A DNA stretch of 64,000 nucleotides from Quatrionicoccus australiensis (lineage in GTDB: Bacteria; Pseudomonadota; Gammaproteobacteria; Burkholderiales; Rhodocyclaceae), in the NCBI RefSeq assembly GCF_020510425.1, contig NZ_JAHBAH010000001.1:248001-312000 (forward strand). Direction: 5' to 3'. The translations under genes were made by a program, and so were the position numbers. The notes below the pieces were generated by a model, which was not told where the DNA came from, did no database searches, and was given only the letters and a program-made list of their open reading frames with translations. The stretch's first letter is position 1; each line of letters starts with the position of its first letter. Of the stretch, positions 1 to 8,080 are shown in pieces.

Positions 1-490
1 TGGCAGCGGCAACGCTGGCTTCGGCAACTTCAGCAGCTTGCTTGGCAACCTTGTTCAGGCCTTCGTAAGCTTCGTTGGCCGACTTGATGGCGGTCTTGAC
101 GGCAGCAACGGCAACTTCGGAACCAGCCGGGGCAGCAGCCAGGGCCTTTTCGACCAGGCCGGAAACCTTGGCGCTGGTGTCGGCAACGTGAACTTCCACT
201 TCCTTGGCGATCTTGTCCTTGGTTTCGGAAGCGATCGAGATCACGTTACGCGAGTACTCGAGGCCCTTCTCGATGGACGGGGTGGAGAGTTCCTTGTGCA
301 GGCTGACGAAGGATTGAACATCCTTGGCGCCGAGCAGGCTTTCGATGTTGGACAGCGAAACTTCGAACATGGAACGGGCAGCGGCCAGGTTCAACAGGGC
401 CAGACGCTCGATGCCATCAAAAGCGGTGTTGGCGAAGAACAGGGCAAAGTTGAAACCGGACTTGGCGAAATCTTGGGGCTTGGTGAACAT
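1..490 (-). CDS. phaP: Phasin family protein (3' end outside window)
   Basis: Read on the minus strand from the ATG at 488-490, the frame stays open to the window edge (about 163 residues seen). It begins MFTKPQDFAKSGFNFALF and is rich in Ala, Val, Lys and Glu, with the amphipathic helical pattern of Phasin_2 proteins that coat polyhydroxyalkanoate granules. Segments such as LAAARSMFEVSLSNIESLLG and the Ala-rich tail (AKQAAEVAEASVAA) are typical. The plus-strand reading frame over the same bases is a shadow. A near-consensus sigma70 promoter lies upstream. The C-terminus is missing because the gene runs out of the window. Confidence 0.9.
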   Translation of the reverse strand, partial: MFTKPQDFAKSGFNFALFFANTAFDGIERLALLNLAAARSMFEVSLSNIESLLGAKDVQSFVSLHKELSTPSIEKGLEYSRNVISIASETKDKIAKEVEVHVADTSAKVSGLVEKALAAAPAGSEVAVAAVKTAIKSANEAYEGLNKVAKQAAEVAEASVAAA

Positions 491-560
491 GGTTGAATCT
501 CCGTAGGGTTGGGATGCGTCTGGCGGGTCAGCTTATTTTGCTGCGCCGCAACATGACTCC

Positions 561-588
561 ATTGTAGCCACAGAGAATCACCTGTCAA
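561..588 (-). promoter_or_regulatory. Sigma70-type promoter of the phasin gene
   Basis: On the minus strand TTGACA (583-588) and TACAAT (561-566) are separated by 16 bases and lie about 70 bases upstream of the phasin start. This is the best sigma70 match in the region and fits a highly expressed granule protein. Confidence 0.75.
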
Positions 589-597
589 CAACTTTTG

Positions 598-606
598 TGC
601 ACTGCA
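598..606. promoter_or_regulatory. TGC-N3-GCA operator candidate upstream of phasin promoter
   Basis: The inverted repeat TGCACTGCA lies directly upstream of the phasin -35 box. Phasin promoters are commonly controlled by PhaR, whose reported sites are TGC/GCA inverted repeats. Assignment to PhaR is inference. Two similar sites occur elsewhere in the window (41172-41186 and near 58449). Confidence 0.4.
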
Positions 607-794
607 CCATTAACAATGAAAATATTCGGATCAACTAACAAGTAGAAGACGCACCGGGCAATACCGGAACGACGCAGCGACGCCGCAACACGCAGAACAA
701 ACCAGGAGGAAATGGTAGGGTTGTGGAGCCACATCCAATCGATCGAGCAAACACAGATCGGGAAGCCGAATCCCATTTTTGCCCCATGAAAAAC

Positions 795-820
795 AAAAAA
801 GCCAATCCGGAGATTGGCTT
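795..820 (-). terminator. Original terminator of the tRNA-Arg gene, now left of attL
   Basis: On the minus strand a hairpin with arms AAGCCAATC and GATTGGCTT is followed by a run of T. It sits just past the tRNA 3' remnant and matches the terminator at 9073-9097, so it is probably the host terminator displaced by insertion of the element. No gene is seen between the phasin promoter and this point. Confidence 0.7.
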
Positions 821-832
821 GATTGATTAGTT

Positions 833-880
833 TTTTGGTGCGCCCGGAGCGATTCGAACGCCCGACCCCTTGGTTCGTAG
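833..880. repeat. Left attachment site (attL), 3' half of tRNA-Arg(ACG)
   Basis: These 48 bases are identical to 9120-9167 and correspond to the tRNA-Arg CCA end, acceptor, T arm and anticodon arm up to the anticodon loop, where identity stops. A truncated tRNA copy facing an integrase gene about 8.3 kb away is the usual signature of tyrosine-recombinase insertion at a tRNA 3' end. The 187 bases between this repeat and the HNH gene hold no convincing gene. Confidence 0.92.
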
Positions 881-1067
881 TTGATCAGTCGCTTATAACC
901 TATTGTTTTTATTAGAGCCACAGTGCCGCCCGATTCCCCATTTGGCACAGTATTAGCCAGTCATTTTCCCCTGAGTCCCCAAAAAGTCCCCACGACAAAC
1001 GTCTCAGTTCGGCCAAATACCGACGTTCGTCGAGCTCTCCCTAAGCAGTAGGTTTCCTCATCGCAAC

Positions 1068-1433
1068 TTAGTTAGCCCTCAACGACAAACAGGTTACGAC
1101 TGGCAGCGGATGCCAGCGATTGCGTGCAAGTCGCTTTGCAATTTTCTGCTTAAGCCTATCAGGCGATGGTGCAGGCTGGCATTTGTGCCGACCGTGGTTG
1201 CAATATGCACATGCTGCAACGATGTTCGCAGCGGTATCCTTACCCCCGTCTTGTCTGGCAACAAGATGCTCCGCTGTGCACTGGAATCGTTTGGCATTTG
1301 CCGAACTAATTCCGTGATGACGAGCAAAGGAGTCGGGATCTGATTCCCACATCAGAAATCCACAGTAATGGCAGCGGTGCTTTTGGCGTTCGAAGGCCTG
1401 ATGACGGAGCGCGGAAAGATAAGATTTGGCCAT
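1068..1433 (-). CDS. HNH endonuclease
   Basis: A 121-residue protein with the HNH layout: a zinc knuckle CxxC at 21-24 (RCHYCG), an EH pair at 55-56 (AEHLVARQDGG), Asn70 (ANIVAAC) and a second CxxCN at 75-79 (CAYCN). These are the metal- and phosphate-binding residues of small HNH nucleases of the McrA/phage type, which cut DNA in restriction, homing or packaging. It is the first cargo gene inside attL and is transcribed toward it. Nothing next to it looks like a methylase, so a defence or mobility role is inferred only from position. The start is ATG at 1431-1433. Confidence 0.8.
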   Translation of the reverse strand: MAKSYLSALRHQAFERQKHRCHYCGFLMWESDPDSFARHHGISSANAKRFQCTAEHLVARQDGGKDTAANIVAACAYCNHGRHKCQPAPSPDRLKQKIAKRLARNRWHPLPVVTCLSLRAN

Positions 1434-2023
1434 ACGGGCCCCTTGTAAAGTTCAAAAGGAGATTCCCGTTACGCCTGATTGGCTACCCGCGGGTACTAGC
1501 CGATTTAGCTCGGACTAGCACAACATGCGAACATGAATTTGTTACGCAGTAGAATAATCGTAGACGATTTTCATTGAATCCTGCAAGGCTTGAGAACTTG
1601 ATAAACGTGTTGAAGGGGGAGTAACGCTCCGCCTATCGGCGGCGCGCCCCTGAACTTCGACGTTCCTAAGTGTCCGCTTGCCCAACTGGCCTATGTCCGC
1701 AAAGGGCACGCTCCGGTCAGGTCGATTTTCAGAAAGCAGCCATAGCCACGTGATGGCCGGTACCAGGTGATGCAACTGACTCAAGTCGGCCACAAGCAGC
1801 CCTTCGGGTCAGCGCCGGAAAACCGCCACTCGTACCCGCCATCCCTACCTTGAAAATAATCCACAGGTGTCCGGTACATTGGAGCCGCTATACTGAACGC
1901 ATAGACGCCAAGCAACTGGCAGTTAGTTGTCGGACAAAGACCGTCGAATCCCGCGTTATCAATATTAATTTTTATATTCCCCCCAGCTTCCGTGTAAACG
2001 CTGTTGGGTCATCAGGAAACTAT
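1434..2023. other. Intergenic stretch in the element; no convincing gene
   Basis: Open frames here (for example minus 1542-1793) are short, lack recognisable domains and overlap a repeat at 1660-1722. The last 100 bases are AT-rich and probably hold the promoter of the gene starting at 2024. Confidence 0.5.
1660..1722. repeat. Intergenic cargo-gene repeat, copy 1
   Basis: This 63-base segment shares ACGTTCCT, a TGTC block, GCCCA-like text and AAGGGCACG, in the same spacing, with 3159-3221. A shorter third relative is at 4072-4104. All three lie between cargo genes of the element. Confidence 0.55.
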
Positions 2024-3100
2024 ATGCCCCTTCCATCTGAACTCGCTCATCAAATCAGCGATGCTATTTGCGTTCCGGTAGGCACAATAACGTTTGAATT
2101 TTCGTCGGCTGAAGCATTCAAACAAAGCTCAGTCGCCGGCGTTTTGGTTGAAATTCCAGCCAACGGACACTTTTTCCGTGTTGATCGCACCGCTGATCGT
2201 GTGCTGCGGTTCTTTCATTCGTCACCCGGCACTGGAACACGAGTCGCATCAATTCCGCTCGGGCCGTTACCTGACTTTGAAAAAGCATTCTTGGCATTCA
2301 GTTGGTCACCGGAAGAGTTAATGTTTTGTTGTGCCCCCAGAGGCATAGAGTCAGAATTGTTGACTGCCAAAGGGGTTCCATCCCCCATCAGTTTCAGAAT
2401 TGGGCGTAACGGAGCTGTATTTCAGATTGGCGATGAAGGGGTTGACGTAATGGGCGCACGCTTTCATCAAAATGGCCAATCAGTTCTTACGCCAACCGCT
2501 ATTGAAACTTGGCAAAACACAATCAAGGCAATTGAAGTCCTTCTGACGGGGAAGTCTGAGGAAGGTTTCATTTTCGAAGTTGTGCAGACGAGTGCCATTC
2601 TTTCAATGTTAGTTACTGGCCTTGAGAGTTATGCCAAGACACGACTGCTTGAAGTAGAGTCCGAGGGTATTGGTGCCGATTGGAATGCACTATTTACCGC
2701 CTTCGCATCAAGAGCAGAACGTGAGTCAAATCGCTTGAAAGAAATTGAGACGAAGGCCGTAACCGCGAACGCGTCAATTCTGACGGAAGTGGTCAATGCT
2801 CTGAAAATAAACTTCCAGAACTACGATGATGTCAAGCGCGCCTACAAGGCCGCGTATGGCATTAAGCTTGGCGACATAGGGGTTGGCAGTCAGGCGCTTA
2901 GTGACCTGCAAGACTTCATTCGCTACCGCCATCGCGTTGTGCACGTCTCTCCCTTGCTTACGATTCTCAACCAAGACAAGGTGCCGCCAGATCAGCCAAT
3001 ATTTGCTAACCGCAAACTCAGCGAAGATGCAGAGGCTTGTTTCAAGTCGGTGATCGAGGCATTACATCTTGCCACTCTCAGCCTCCGCTCTTCCACCTAA
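2024..3100 (+). CDS. Uncharacterised protein with HEPN-like RxxxxH motif
   Basis: I do not recognise a named family. The frame is open from a TTG at 1850 (416 codons), but ATG 2024 is preferred: it has AGGA six bases upstream, and the preceding 150 bases are AT-rich. From 2024 the product is about 358 residues. The C-terminal third is helical and holds RHRVVH, matching the R-x4-H catalytic signature of HEPN ribonucleases common in toxin and abortive-infection systems. The rest looks like a beta-rich sensor region. Codon use is poorer in GC than the host, fitting horizontal transfer. A phage-defence role is inference from motif and context. Confidence 0.6.
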   Translation: MPLPSELAHQISDAICVPVGTITFEFSSAEAFKQSSVAGVLVEIPANGHFFRVDRTADRVLRFFHSSPGTGTRVASIPLGPLPDFEKAFLAFSWSPEELMFCCAPRGIESELLTAKGVPSPISFRIGRNGAVFQIGDEGVDVMGARFHQNGQSVLTPTAIETWQNTIKAIEVLLTGKSEEGFIFEVVQTSAILSMLVTGLESYAKTRLLEVESEGIGADWNALFTAFASRAERESNRLKEIETKAVTANASILTEVVNALKINFQNYDDVKRAYKAAYGIKLGDIGVGSQALSDLQDFIRYRHRVVHVSPLLTILNQDKVPPDQPIFANRKLSEDAEACFKSVIEALHLATLSLRSST

Positions 3101-3158
3101 ATCGAGCCCTGCGGTCAACATGGGCCTGCGCTAAAAACCGCGCAGGCCAGTCACCTCT

Positions 3159-3221
3159 ACGTTCCTGAATGTCTGGTTTCGCCAGCCCAATATTTCCGCT
3201 AAGGGCACGAAGCGGCCAAGG
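3159..3221. repeat. Intergenic cargo-gene repeat, copy 2
   Basis: It aligns without gaps over 63 bases to 1660-1722 (shared ACGTTCCT at the start, AAGGGCACG at offset 41, and an AGG end). It lies just after the stop of the HEPN-like gene. Confidence 0.55.
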
Positions 3222-3385
3222 AAGCTCCACTCACCCAGCATGAGGCGGCAACCGGCCAGGAGCGGTCTGTCGGTGAGTAGTCCCCATTGCGGCCATTCGT
3301 CGTACGCTCATCCACGCACCTTGATATTCCAAATAATTCACGGCAGGATGTTGGCATCGATATGATGACTTTGGTCAGGCACCTC

Positions 3386-4057
3386 ATGAGAACCGTTATC
3401 TCAGTTGTTGTAGCTGCACTGCTACCAACCAGTACATACGCGGGTACCGAGCTTGTTATGCGAGAGGGGGCAACAATCGAAGCCAGAAAGGAGAACACAT
3501 CAATAATGGTGACCTCCGGTAAGGGGTTTGACAGAACCTACGAGTGGGAGCGCTGCAAACTCAAAAGCGATATGGTTGCGAGAAAGAAACGATGGTATGG
3601 GAGTATGGGAATCTATGATGCAGCCCCGTCATTCGGCTTATCCACCGGAGGTTGTTCTGGAATTTCTAGAACAGTAGTCGGAGAAGGCCAGATCCATTTT
3701 GATGACCTGCAATTTGCGCAGAAATGGATCGAACGCCATCCAAAGAGCTACAAGACCGTATGGACCAACGATGGGCTGCTTGTTTCGTGGAATATTGTGC
3801 CCGGACGGCAACAGTTGAGTGTTGATGTTTGGTTGATGTGCATTAACGGCAAACGTCCAAAGCTGCTTGCTGGGTCAAACGATTCCGCAATAACCGTCTC
3901 ACAAAGTTCAACAGGAAAAAGCATTTACGAGTGTGCAGAAGTTGGTCAGGATGTCATTGACCAAACCCGCTCGCAGCTCGAAGAGGACTGGAAGAAGATT
4001 GACGAGTGGATTGCGAAAAACAAGGATCGCGAGCGTCGTCTAGGGCCGAATAAATAG
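3386..4057 (+). CDS. Secreted protein of unknown function
   Basis: From ATG 3386 (CAGG six bases upstream) the 223-residue product begins with a classical Sec signal peptide, MRTVISVVVAALLPTSTYAG, with probable cleavage after TYA. The open frame extends upstream to 3287, but that would bury the signal peptide. The mature part has four cysteines, which may form disulfides in the periplasm, and a charged C-terminal helix (QLEEDWKKIDEWIAKNKDRE). No domain is recognised. It is low-GC cargo between two copies of the element's intergenic repeat. Confidence 0.65.
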   Translation: MRTVISVVVAALLPTSTYAGTELVMREGATIEARKENTSIMVTSGKGFDRTYEWERCKLKSDMVARKKRWYGSMGIYDAAPSFGLSTGGCSGISRTVVGEGQIHFDDLQFAQKWIERHPKSYKTVWTNDGLLVSWNIVPGRQQLSVDVWLMCINGKRPKLLAGSNDSAITVSQSSTGKSIYECAEVGQDVIDQTRSQLEEDWKKIDEWIAKNKDRERRLGPNK

Positions 4058-4071
4058 CCAAGGTGCGTCCG

Positions 4072-4104
4072 CTTTCCTGAACTAAGCACTTCCGCTTAGG
4101 GCAC
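4072..4104. repeat. Intergenic cargo-gene repeat, degenerate copy 3
   Basis: It carries TTTCCTGAA, a TTCCGCTTAGGGCACG block and a following GC-rich segment like those in copies 1 and 2, again just past a cargo gene. Similarity is shorter and weaker. Confidence 0.35.
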
Positions 4105-4202
4105 GCAGCAGCCCCCCCAAAGGCTCTCGACCAATAAGTTTTGGTGGTCAAAATCCGATCACAAAAGCTTGTCCTCTTACTACTTCTCAACCTTTTCGAT
4201 TA

Positions 4203-4253
4203 GTGATTTCAAAAAGTTACGCTTTCTCCTTCGCCAAACAGTGCCTCCCCCTT
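4203..4253 (+). pseudogene. N-terminal fragment of the gene split by the IS
   Basis: Removing the IS and one copy of the 4-bp duplication joins this segment in frame to 5463 onward. The joined frame is open and reads ...SKSYAFSFAKQC LPLYGELYNELK.... The start is uncertain: GTG 4203 is possible, but no ribosome binding site is clear and the frame stays open further upstream. Confidence 0.45.
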
Positions 4254-4321
4254 CGACGTCCCCCCGGAATTGAGTAGCGCCTGACTTTAGAGTCCAATTC
4301 ACCACGACAAGGAGATTGGAC

Positions 4322-4585
4322 ATGAAGAAGCGATTCACCGAAGAACAGATCATTGGCTTCCTGCGGGAAGCAGAAGCAGGAATGCCGATAGCGGAGTTGT
4401 GCCGCAAGCACGCCTTCTCAGAGGCAAGCTACTACCTCTGGCGCAGCAAGTTTGGCGGAATGAGCGTGTCGGACGCTAAGCGGCTCAAGGAGCTCGAAAC
4501 GGAAAACACGCGCTTGAAGAAGCTGTTGGCCGAAACGATGCTGGAAAACGAGATCGCTAAGGAAGCTCTGCGAAAAAAGTGGTGA
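4322..4585 (+). CDS. IS3-family transposase OrfA
   Basis: This 87-residue protein ([20 protein letters not shown]...) is the helix-turn-helix DNA-binding subunit with a C-terminal leucine-zipper-like coiled coil ([19 protein letters not shown]). The start at ATG 4322 has AAGGAG seven bases upstream; a TTG two codons earlier is less likely. It overlaps orfB in the -1 frame and binds the terminal repeats during transposition. Confidence 0.93.
   Translation: MKKRFTEEQIIGFLREAEAGMPIAELCRKHAFSEASYYLWRSKFGGMSVSDAKRLKELETENTRLKKLLAETMLENEIAKEALRKKW
4573..4579 (+). promoter_or_regulatory. Programmed -1 frameshift heptamer A-AAA-AAG
   Basis: The slippery run AAAAAAG in the orfA frame lies seven bases before the OrfA stop codon. 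A -1 slip enters the orfB frame at GTG 4579, producing the OrfAB fusion transposase typical of IS3 elements. Confidence 0.8.
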
Positions 4586-5442
4586 GCGCACCGTCACGAC
4601 GTGATCTGGTGCGCTACCTGATCGACGAGGGGCTCAGCGAGCGAAAGTCATTGCGGTTCGTTGGCATGAGTCCGAGTTCATTCCGTTACCAGCCGGCGGC
4701 GGATCGCAATGCTGCTTTGAAGGAGAAGATCGTCACGCTCGCCCAACGTCATCGGCGCTACGGTGCCGGGATGATCTACTTGAAGCTGCGGCAGGCCGGC
4801 CTGGTGGTGAATCACAAGCGGGTGGATCGGCTCTACGCCGAGGCCGGTCTGCAAGTGAGAAGGCGAAAGCGGAAGAAGATTCCGGTGTCGGATCGTCACC
4901 CGCTAGAGCGCCCTTCGGCCGCCAATCAGGTCTGGTCAATGGATTTCGTGTTCGACCGGACGGCGGAAGGACGAGTCATCAAAAGCCTGACCATTGTGGA
5001 TGACGCTACGCACGAAGCAGTTGCGATTGTTCCGGAACGCGCAATCGGCGGCATGCAACTCACCCGAACGCTCGATCAGTTGGCCAAGACGCGAGGCTTG
5101 CCCAAGGCCATTCGGACGGATAACGGCAAGGAGTTCTGTAGTCGGGCCATGCTGACCTGGGCGCATGCCCGTGGCGTCCAACTCTTTCTCATTGAGCCAG
5201 GCAAGCCGAATCAGAACGCCTATATCGAATCGTTCAATGGGCGTTTCCGGGATGAATGCCTGAATGAGCACTGGTTCACCAGCCTGCGCCATGCCCAGGT
5301 CGTCATCGAAGGCTGGCGCCGCGAGTACAACGAGGAGCGACCGAAAAAATCCCTGGGCGGTTTGACGCCCGCAGCCTATGCAAAATCACTCACCCAGAAA
5401 TCAGGTAAATTACCCCCGGACTCTAAAGCCCTCTGCTACTGA
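4579..5442 (+). CDS. IS3-family transposase OrfB (DDE integrase domain)
   Basis: At 287 residues it has an HTH_21 region ([16 protein letters not shown]) followed by an rve integrase core. The catalytic triad is Asp122 (WSMDFV), Asp181 (RTDNGKEF) and Glu217 ([12 protein letters not shown]), with 35 residues between the second Asp and the Glu, as expected. The stop lies in the right inverted repeat. It is translated mainly as an OrfA-OrfB fusion by frameshifting and is full length. Confidence 0.95.
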   Translation: MVSAPSRRDLVRYLIDEGLSERKSLRFVGMSPSSFRYQPAADRNAALKEKIVTLAQRHRRYGAGMIYLKLRQAGLVVNHKRVDRLYAEAGLQVRRRKRKKIPVSDRHPLERPSAANQVWSMDFVFDRTAEGRVIKSLTIVDDATHEAVAIVPERAIGGMQLTRTLDQLAKTRGLPKAIRTDNGKEFCSRAMLTWAHARGVQLFLIEPGKPNQNAYIESFNGRFRDECLNEHWFTSLRHAQVVIEGWRREYNEERPKKSLGGLTPAAYAKSLTQKSGKLPPDSKALCY

Positions 5443-5459
5443 AAACGGGGGGACGTCGC

Positions 5460-6293
5460 CTTTATGGAGAGCTATACAACGAGCTCAAATCTGAAGGTGG
5501 TCGGGTTACGTTCCCAGGGCGATTCGCTACCATCAGACAAAAAATTGCTAATTACGTCGAGCTTTACGATGACGAACGAAAACCAGGAGTTGCCCTCTTT
5601 CTAGGGTTGATGGGGGAGCAAGGCTTTCTCGACTTCAACAAAGAGGCCAGCACCTGGACTGAACAAGAAATTGAAAACTTTTTGAACGACATTGGAAACG
5701 GCGAAGGAGAGTACGACTTTCTTAAAAGTCTTACCTTCCCTGACTCGGAGGAAGAATGGCTTAAACAGGAAAAATATCTCCAATCGCTTCCAGAAGATGA
5801 GTTCGCAGCAGCAACCAAGGCGAGTTCATTCTTCTTTGCCGGTGTGTTCTCACATTTTTTCAATACGCTGTCATTGATGACGCATGGGGCCACACTTGTC
5901 TCTCTGGTTAAAAGAGCCATGGAAGGTGACGACGAAGCATTTGGCAAGGCCATACAGGTAGATCGTTTCATCTTGTCCCACCACCCCTACTTCATTGACA
6001 GGAAACAACGAGCCCAAGACGAAGGCGATGTCGTTTTTTTGCGATCTTTGGCGTATCGAGAAGCGAACCCCAACCTAAAGGGGAAAATTCAATATCCCGC
6101 CTTGTTCATGTTGTTCGGCATTCTTGAAATCATTGGATGGCTAGATGAGCTAAAACACGATGAGATTCTCGATCTCTGTGACGACATAGGTCTAGACCCT
6201 TACCAATGCCGGATTGAGGACACGAATTACCTGACGAAGCGCTTAGCTGACTACAGGCGATTTCAGAAAACTGGCGGCATGTCAATGCGCTGA
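5460..6293 (+). pseudogene. Large 3' part of a cargo gene interrupted by the IS
   Basis: The frame is open from the IS border, upstream of the first internal ATG (5607), and continues to TGA at 6291-6293. This shows the IS cut a longer gene. The visible product, about 277 residues, is acidic with a helical C-terminal half and no domain I recognise (segments LFLGLMGEQGFLDFNKEA and YPALFMLFGILEIIGWLDEL). GC is low relative to the host. Internal starts could still yield a truncated protein, but the N-terminal part is separated. Confidence 0.7.
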
Positions 6294-6310
6294 GTTTTTA
6301 CTTCGGTGCA

Positions 6311-6330
6311 TTCGGAACAAAGCTTCCGAA
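6311..6330. repeat. 7-6-7 inverted repeat upstream of rep
   Basis: TTCGGAA and TTCCGAA flank a six-base spacer. CATTCGG also recurs at about 6358, giving short direct repeats before the rep start. It could be a Rep binding site or an operator. Confidence 0.45.
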
Positions 6331-6393
6331 ACATAACTTCCGTATCCGTTCCAGGGCCATTCGGCACCTGGCAAGTCCAAAAGGAAAACGGAT

Positions 6394-7764
6394 ATGTCAC
6401 AGAAGCACAGAACAGGCCGCAATGGCCTAGGTTCGCAACCCAGCCAGCAATCTACCGCCACTTCCCTGGCCCCCGCCCGCACCGCGAGCGAAGCGCGGGC
6501 GGACGGGGGACAAGAAGTGGCGGAACCTGCCTTTCAAGGTGCGCCCCCTAGTAACACAGCACCCTATAACTGCAATGATGACTATTTCAAGGCCCTTCGA
6601 TGGGGTGTTGATAGTCTTTATCTCTCCTACCCAGGAGAACTCTCCCGAGAGTCAGATTCACGCCTCAAGGCTTTAAAAGCCCTTGCCCAATCCACAGAGC
6701 CGGGTGAGGTCGCAAAAGCTCAGCTACCGCTCGGGAAAGACATTTTTGAGGTCAAGGAGAAAGGGGCTTCCCTCTTCCCCTACATCATCGAGGACGGCGC
6801 ATTCCGAATTCAGCTATCTCGCCCTGGTCATAAAGCGCCTATGGCCTATGTGAAGGTATCGGCGGTCTACCTGGCCCATGTCGGCCCTGTGGAAGCCGAA
6901 AAGCACCTTTATGAGATTCTTTCGGAACTTGGGGAAATCAAGGAGTCGGCCAACGTCAGCCGGATCGATTTGTTTGTCGATTTCGTCTCGTCGGTGGATA
7001 TGGAAAGTTGGGATCGGCAAGCCTGGGTAACTCGGGCCTCGTCCATCAATGCCTATGCCGTATCCGGCAACTTCTCCGGTTGGTCGGTTGGCCTCGGCGG
7101 CACCATCTCTGCCCGGCTCTATAACAAGCTGCTGGAAATCGTTGTCAGCGGCAAGGATTGGATTCTTCCCCTGTGGCAAAAAACGGGATGGACCGGACAA
7201 GGGGCAATCTGGCGCCTGGAGTTTGAACTGAAGCGAGAAGTCCTGACCCAGAAAGGCCTTTCCAAGCTCTCAGAGGTCTTGAATCACCTCAATGGCCTGT
7301 GGAGCTACGCCACCACCGAATGGCTGCGCCTGACGCTCCCCCAGGAGGCAGATCAAACCCGCTCACGCTGGCCGACTCACCCCCTGTGGGCGCTTCTGTC
7401 TTCGGTTGATTGGGAGGGCAAAGGAGGACCGCTGAGCAAGCGCTTTAGCCCGACTCGCAGCCCCAACGATGACAAGCTCTTTCAGGTCGCCTACAGCGCA
7501 ATTCTGTCCTACATGGCGAAGCATGGCTTTCCGGCCCATGAACTCTACGAAGGGACCGAGGATTTCCTAGCGAATGCCTATCTGTACCACGAGCAGAAAG
7601 CATATGAGTTGGGATTGCCCTTCGAAACCTTGATTACCGAGAAGCTCGCTCTCAAGAACCGGCAGTACCACACCGCAATCAACGACCCGGAGCAGGAAGC
7701 AAAACGCAAGGCCAAAGAGGTGGCAGATCAGGCCAGGGCCTATCGGAAGGAAAGCGATGGATAA
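6394..7764 (+). CDS. Rep_trans-type replication initiation protein / relaxase-like
   Basis: At 456 residues it shows the Rep_trans pattern: SRIDLFVDF (about 190), ARLYNKLLEI (about 243) and AIWRLEFELKREVL (about 270), which correspond to the R-x-D-hydrophobic-D, Y-x-K and W-R-x-E-h-e blocks of rolling-circle initiators such as phage and Tn916-type proteins. These nick an origin and link to DNA through a tyrosine. The first 55 residues are low complexity and overlie a long inverted repeat (6455-6523). ATG 6394 follows an AAGGAAAA ribosome site. The end overlaps the next gene by 8 bases, so rep, the HTH protein and the integrase are probably cotranscribed. Confidence 0.8.
   Translation: MSQKHRTGRNGLGSQPSQQSTATSLAPARTASEARADGGQEVAEPAFQGAPPSNTAPYNCNDDYFKALRWGVDSLYLSYPGELSRESDSRLKALKALAQSTEPGEVAKAQLPLGKDIFEVKEKGASLFPYIIEDGAFRIQLSRPGHKAPMAYVKVSAVYLAHVGPVEAEKHLYEILSELGEIKESANVSRIDLFVDFVSSVDMESWDRQAWVTRASSINAYAVSGNFSGWSVGLGGTISARLYNKLLEIVVSGKDWILPLWQKTGWTGQGAIWRLEFELKREVLTQKGLSKLSEVLNHLNGLWSYATTEWLRLTLPQEADQTRSRWPTHPLWALLSSVDWEGKGGPLSKRFSPTRSPNDDKLFQVAYSAILSYMAKHGFPAHELYEGTEDFLANAYLYHEQKAYELGLPFETLITEKLALKNRQYHTAINDPEQEAKRKAKEVADQARAYRKESDG
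6455..6523. repeat. Long imperfect inverted repeat in the 5' end of rep
   Basis: The left arm, 6455-6480, starts CCGCCACTTC and ends CCCCGCCCGC. The right arm, 6495-6523, starts GCGGGCGG and ends GAAGTGGCGG. A 14-base loop separates them, with only small internal bulges. Outer AGGTTC (6429-6434) and GAACCT (6524-6529) may extend the stem. It lies over a low-complexity part of Rep, so DNA structure rather than protein may be selected. It is a candidate nick site or origin. Confidence 0.6.
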
Positions 7765-8080
7765 GCGCGGCTTCAATTGCCAGGAGGCGTTGCATTACCT
7801 GGGCATCAAGCGCCGCGCCTTCGATAAGTACTTCCGCCCTTGGCTCAATTCGGTTCGCTTGGGAACGTCAGTTATCTTCGACCGAATTGACCTGGATCGA
7901 GTATTGGAAGAACATAAATCCCGGAACGGGCGGCCCGTGGAGGAAGGAGTTTATTCATGGGCCGAACACAATCCGGCATTTACGAAGACCCGCAAGGCTT
8001 CTGGTGGGTTGATAAGGTCTTCAAAGGCACTCGACTTCGCAACCGTTTTGAACGATTTGAAGAAGCGGAATCCTGGCTGA
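7757..8080 (+). CDS. Small helix-turn-helix protein, excisionase-like
   Basis: The 107-residue product begins MDKRGFNCQEALHYLGI, then FDKYFRPWL and VIFDRIDLDRVLEEHK, a winged-helix layout as in MerR-like/excisionase (AlpA) proteins that choose recombination direction. It overlaps rep by 8 bases and integrase by about 120. The C-terminal part lies wholly in the integrase overlap and may be little constrained. An excisionase role is inferred from size, fold and position. Confidence 0.65.
   Translation: MDKRGFNCQEALHYLGIKRRAFDKYFRPWLNSVRLGTSVIFDRIDLDRVLEEHKSRNGRPVEEGVYSWAEHNPAFTKTRKASGGLIRSSKALDFATVLNDLKKRNPG

Larger units (their letters stand above)
4254..5458 (+). mobile_element. IS3-family insertion sequence, IS407 group
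   Basis: The element is 1205 bp. Its imperfect terminal inverted repeats of about 41 bp (4254-4295 and 5418-5458) both start with CGACGTCCCCCC and share CTTTAGAGTCC at the inner end. It is flanked by CCTT on both sides (4250-4253 and 5459-5462), a 4-bp target duplication as expected for the IS407 group. It encodes OrfA and OrfB with a frameshift site and appears intact, so it may be active. Confidence 0.9.

Noticed and set aside
38..496. Plus-strand frame over the phasin gene
   Set aside because: Glycine-rich shadow; the minus-strand phasin is clearly coding.
631..948. Minus-strand frame of 105 codons at the left element border
   Set aside because: It runs across the terminator and tRNA remnant and has no domain or ribosome site.
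1542..1793. Minus-strand frame of 83 codons in the element
   Set aside because: No SD, no domain, and it overlaps an intergenic repeat.
1660..4104. Cargo repeats as integron attC sites
   Set aside because: No GTTRRRY core sites, no typical attC folding, and no IntI; the integrase present is a tRNA-targeting type.
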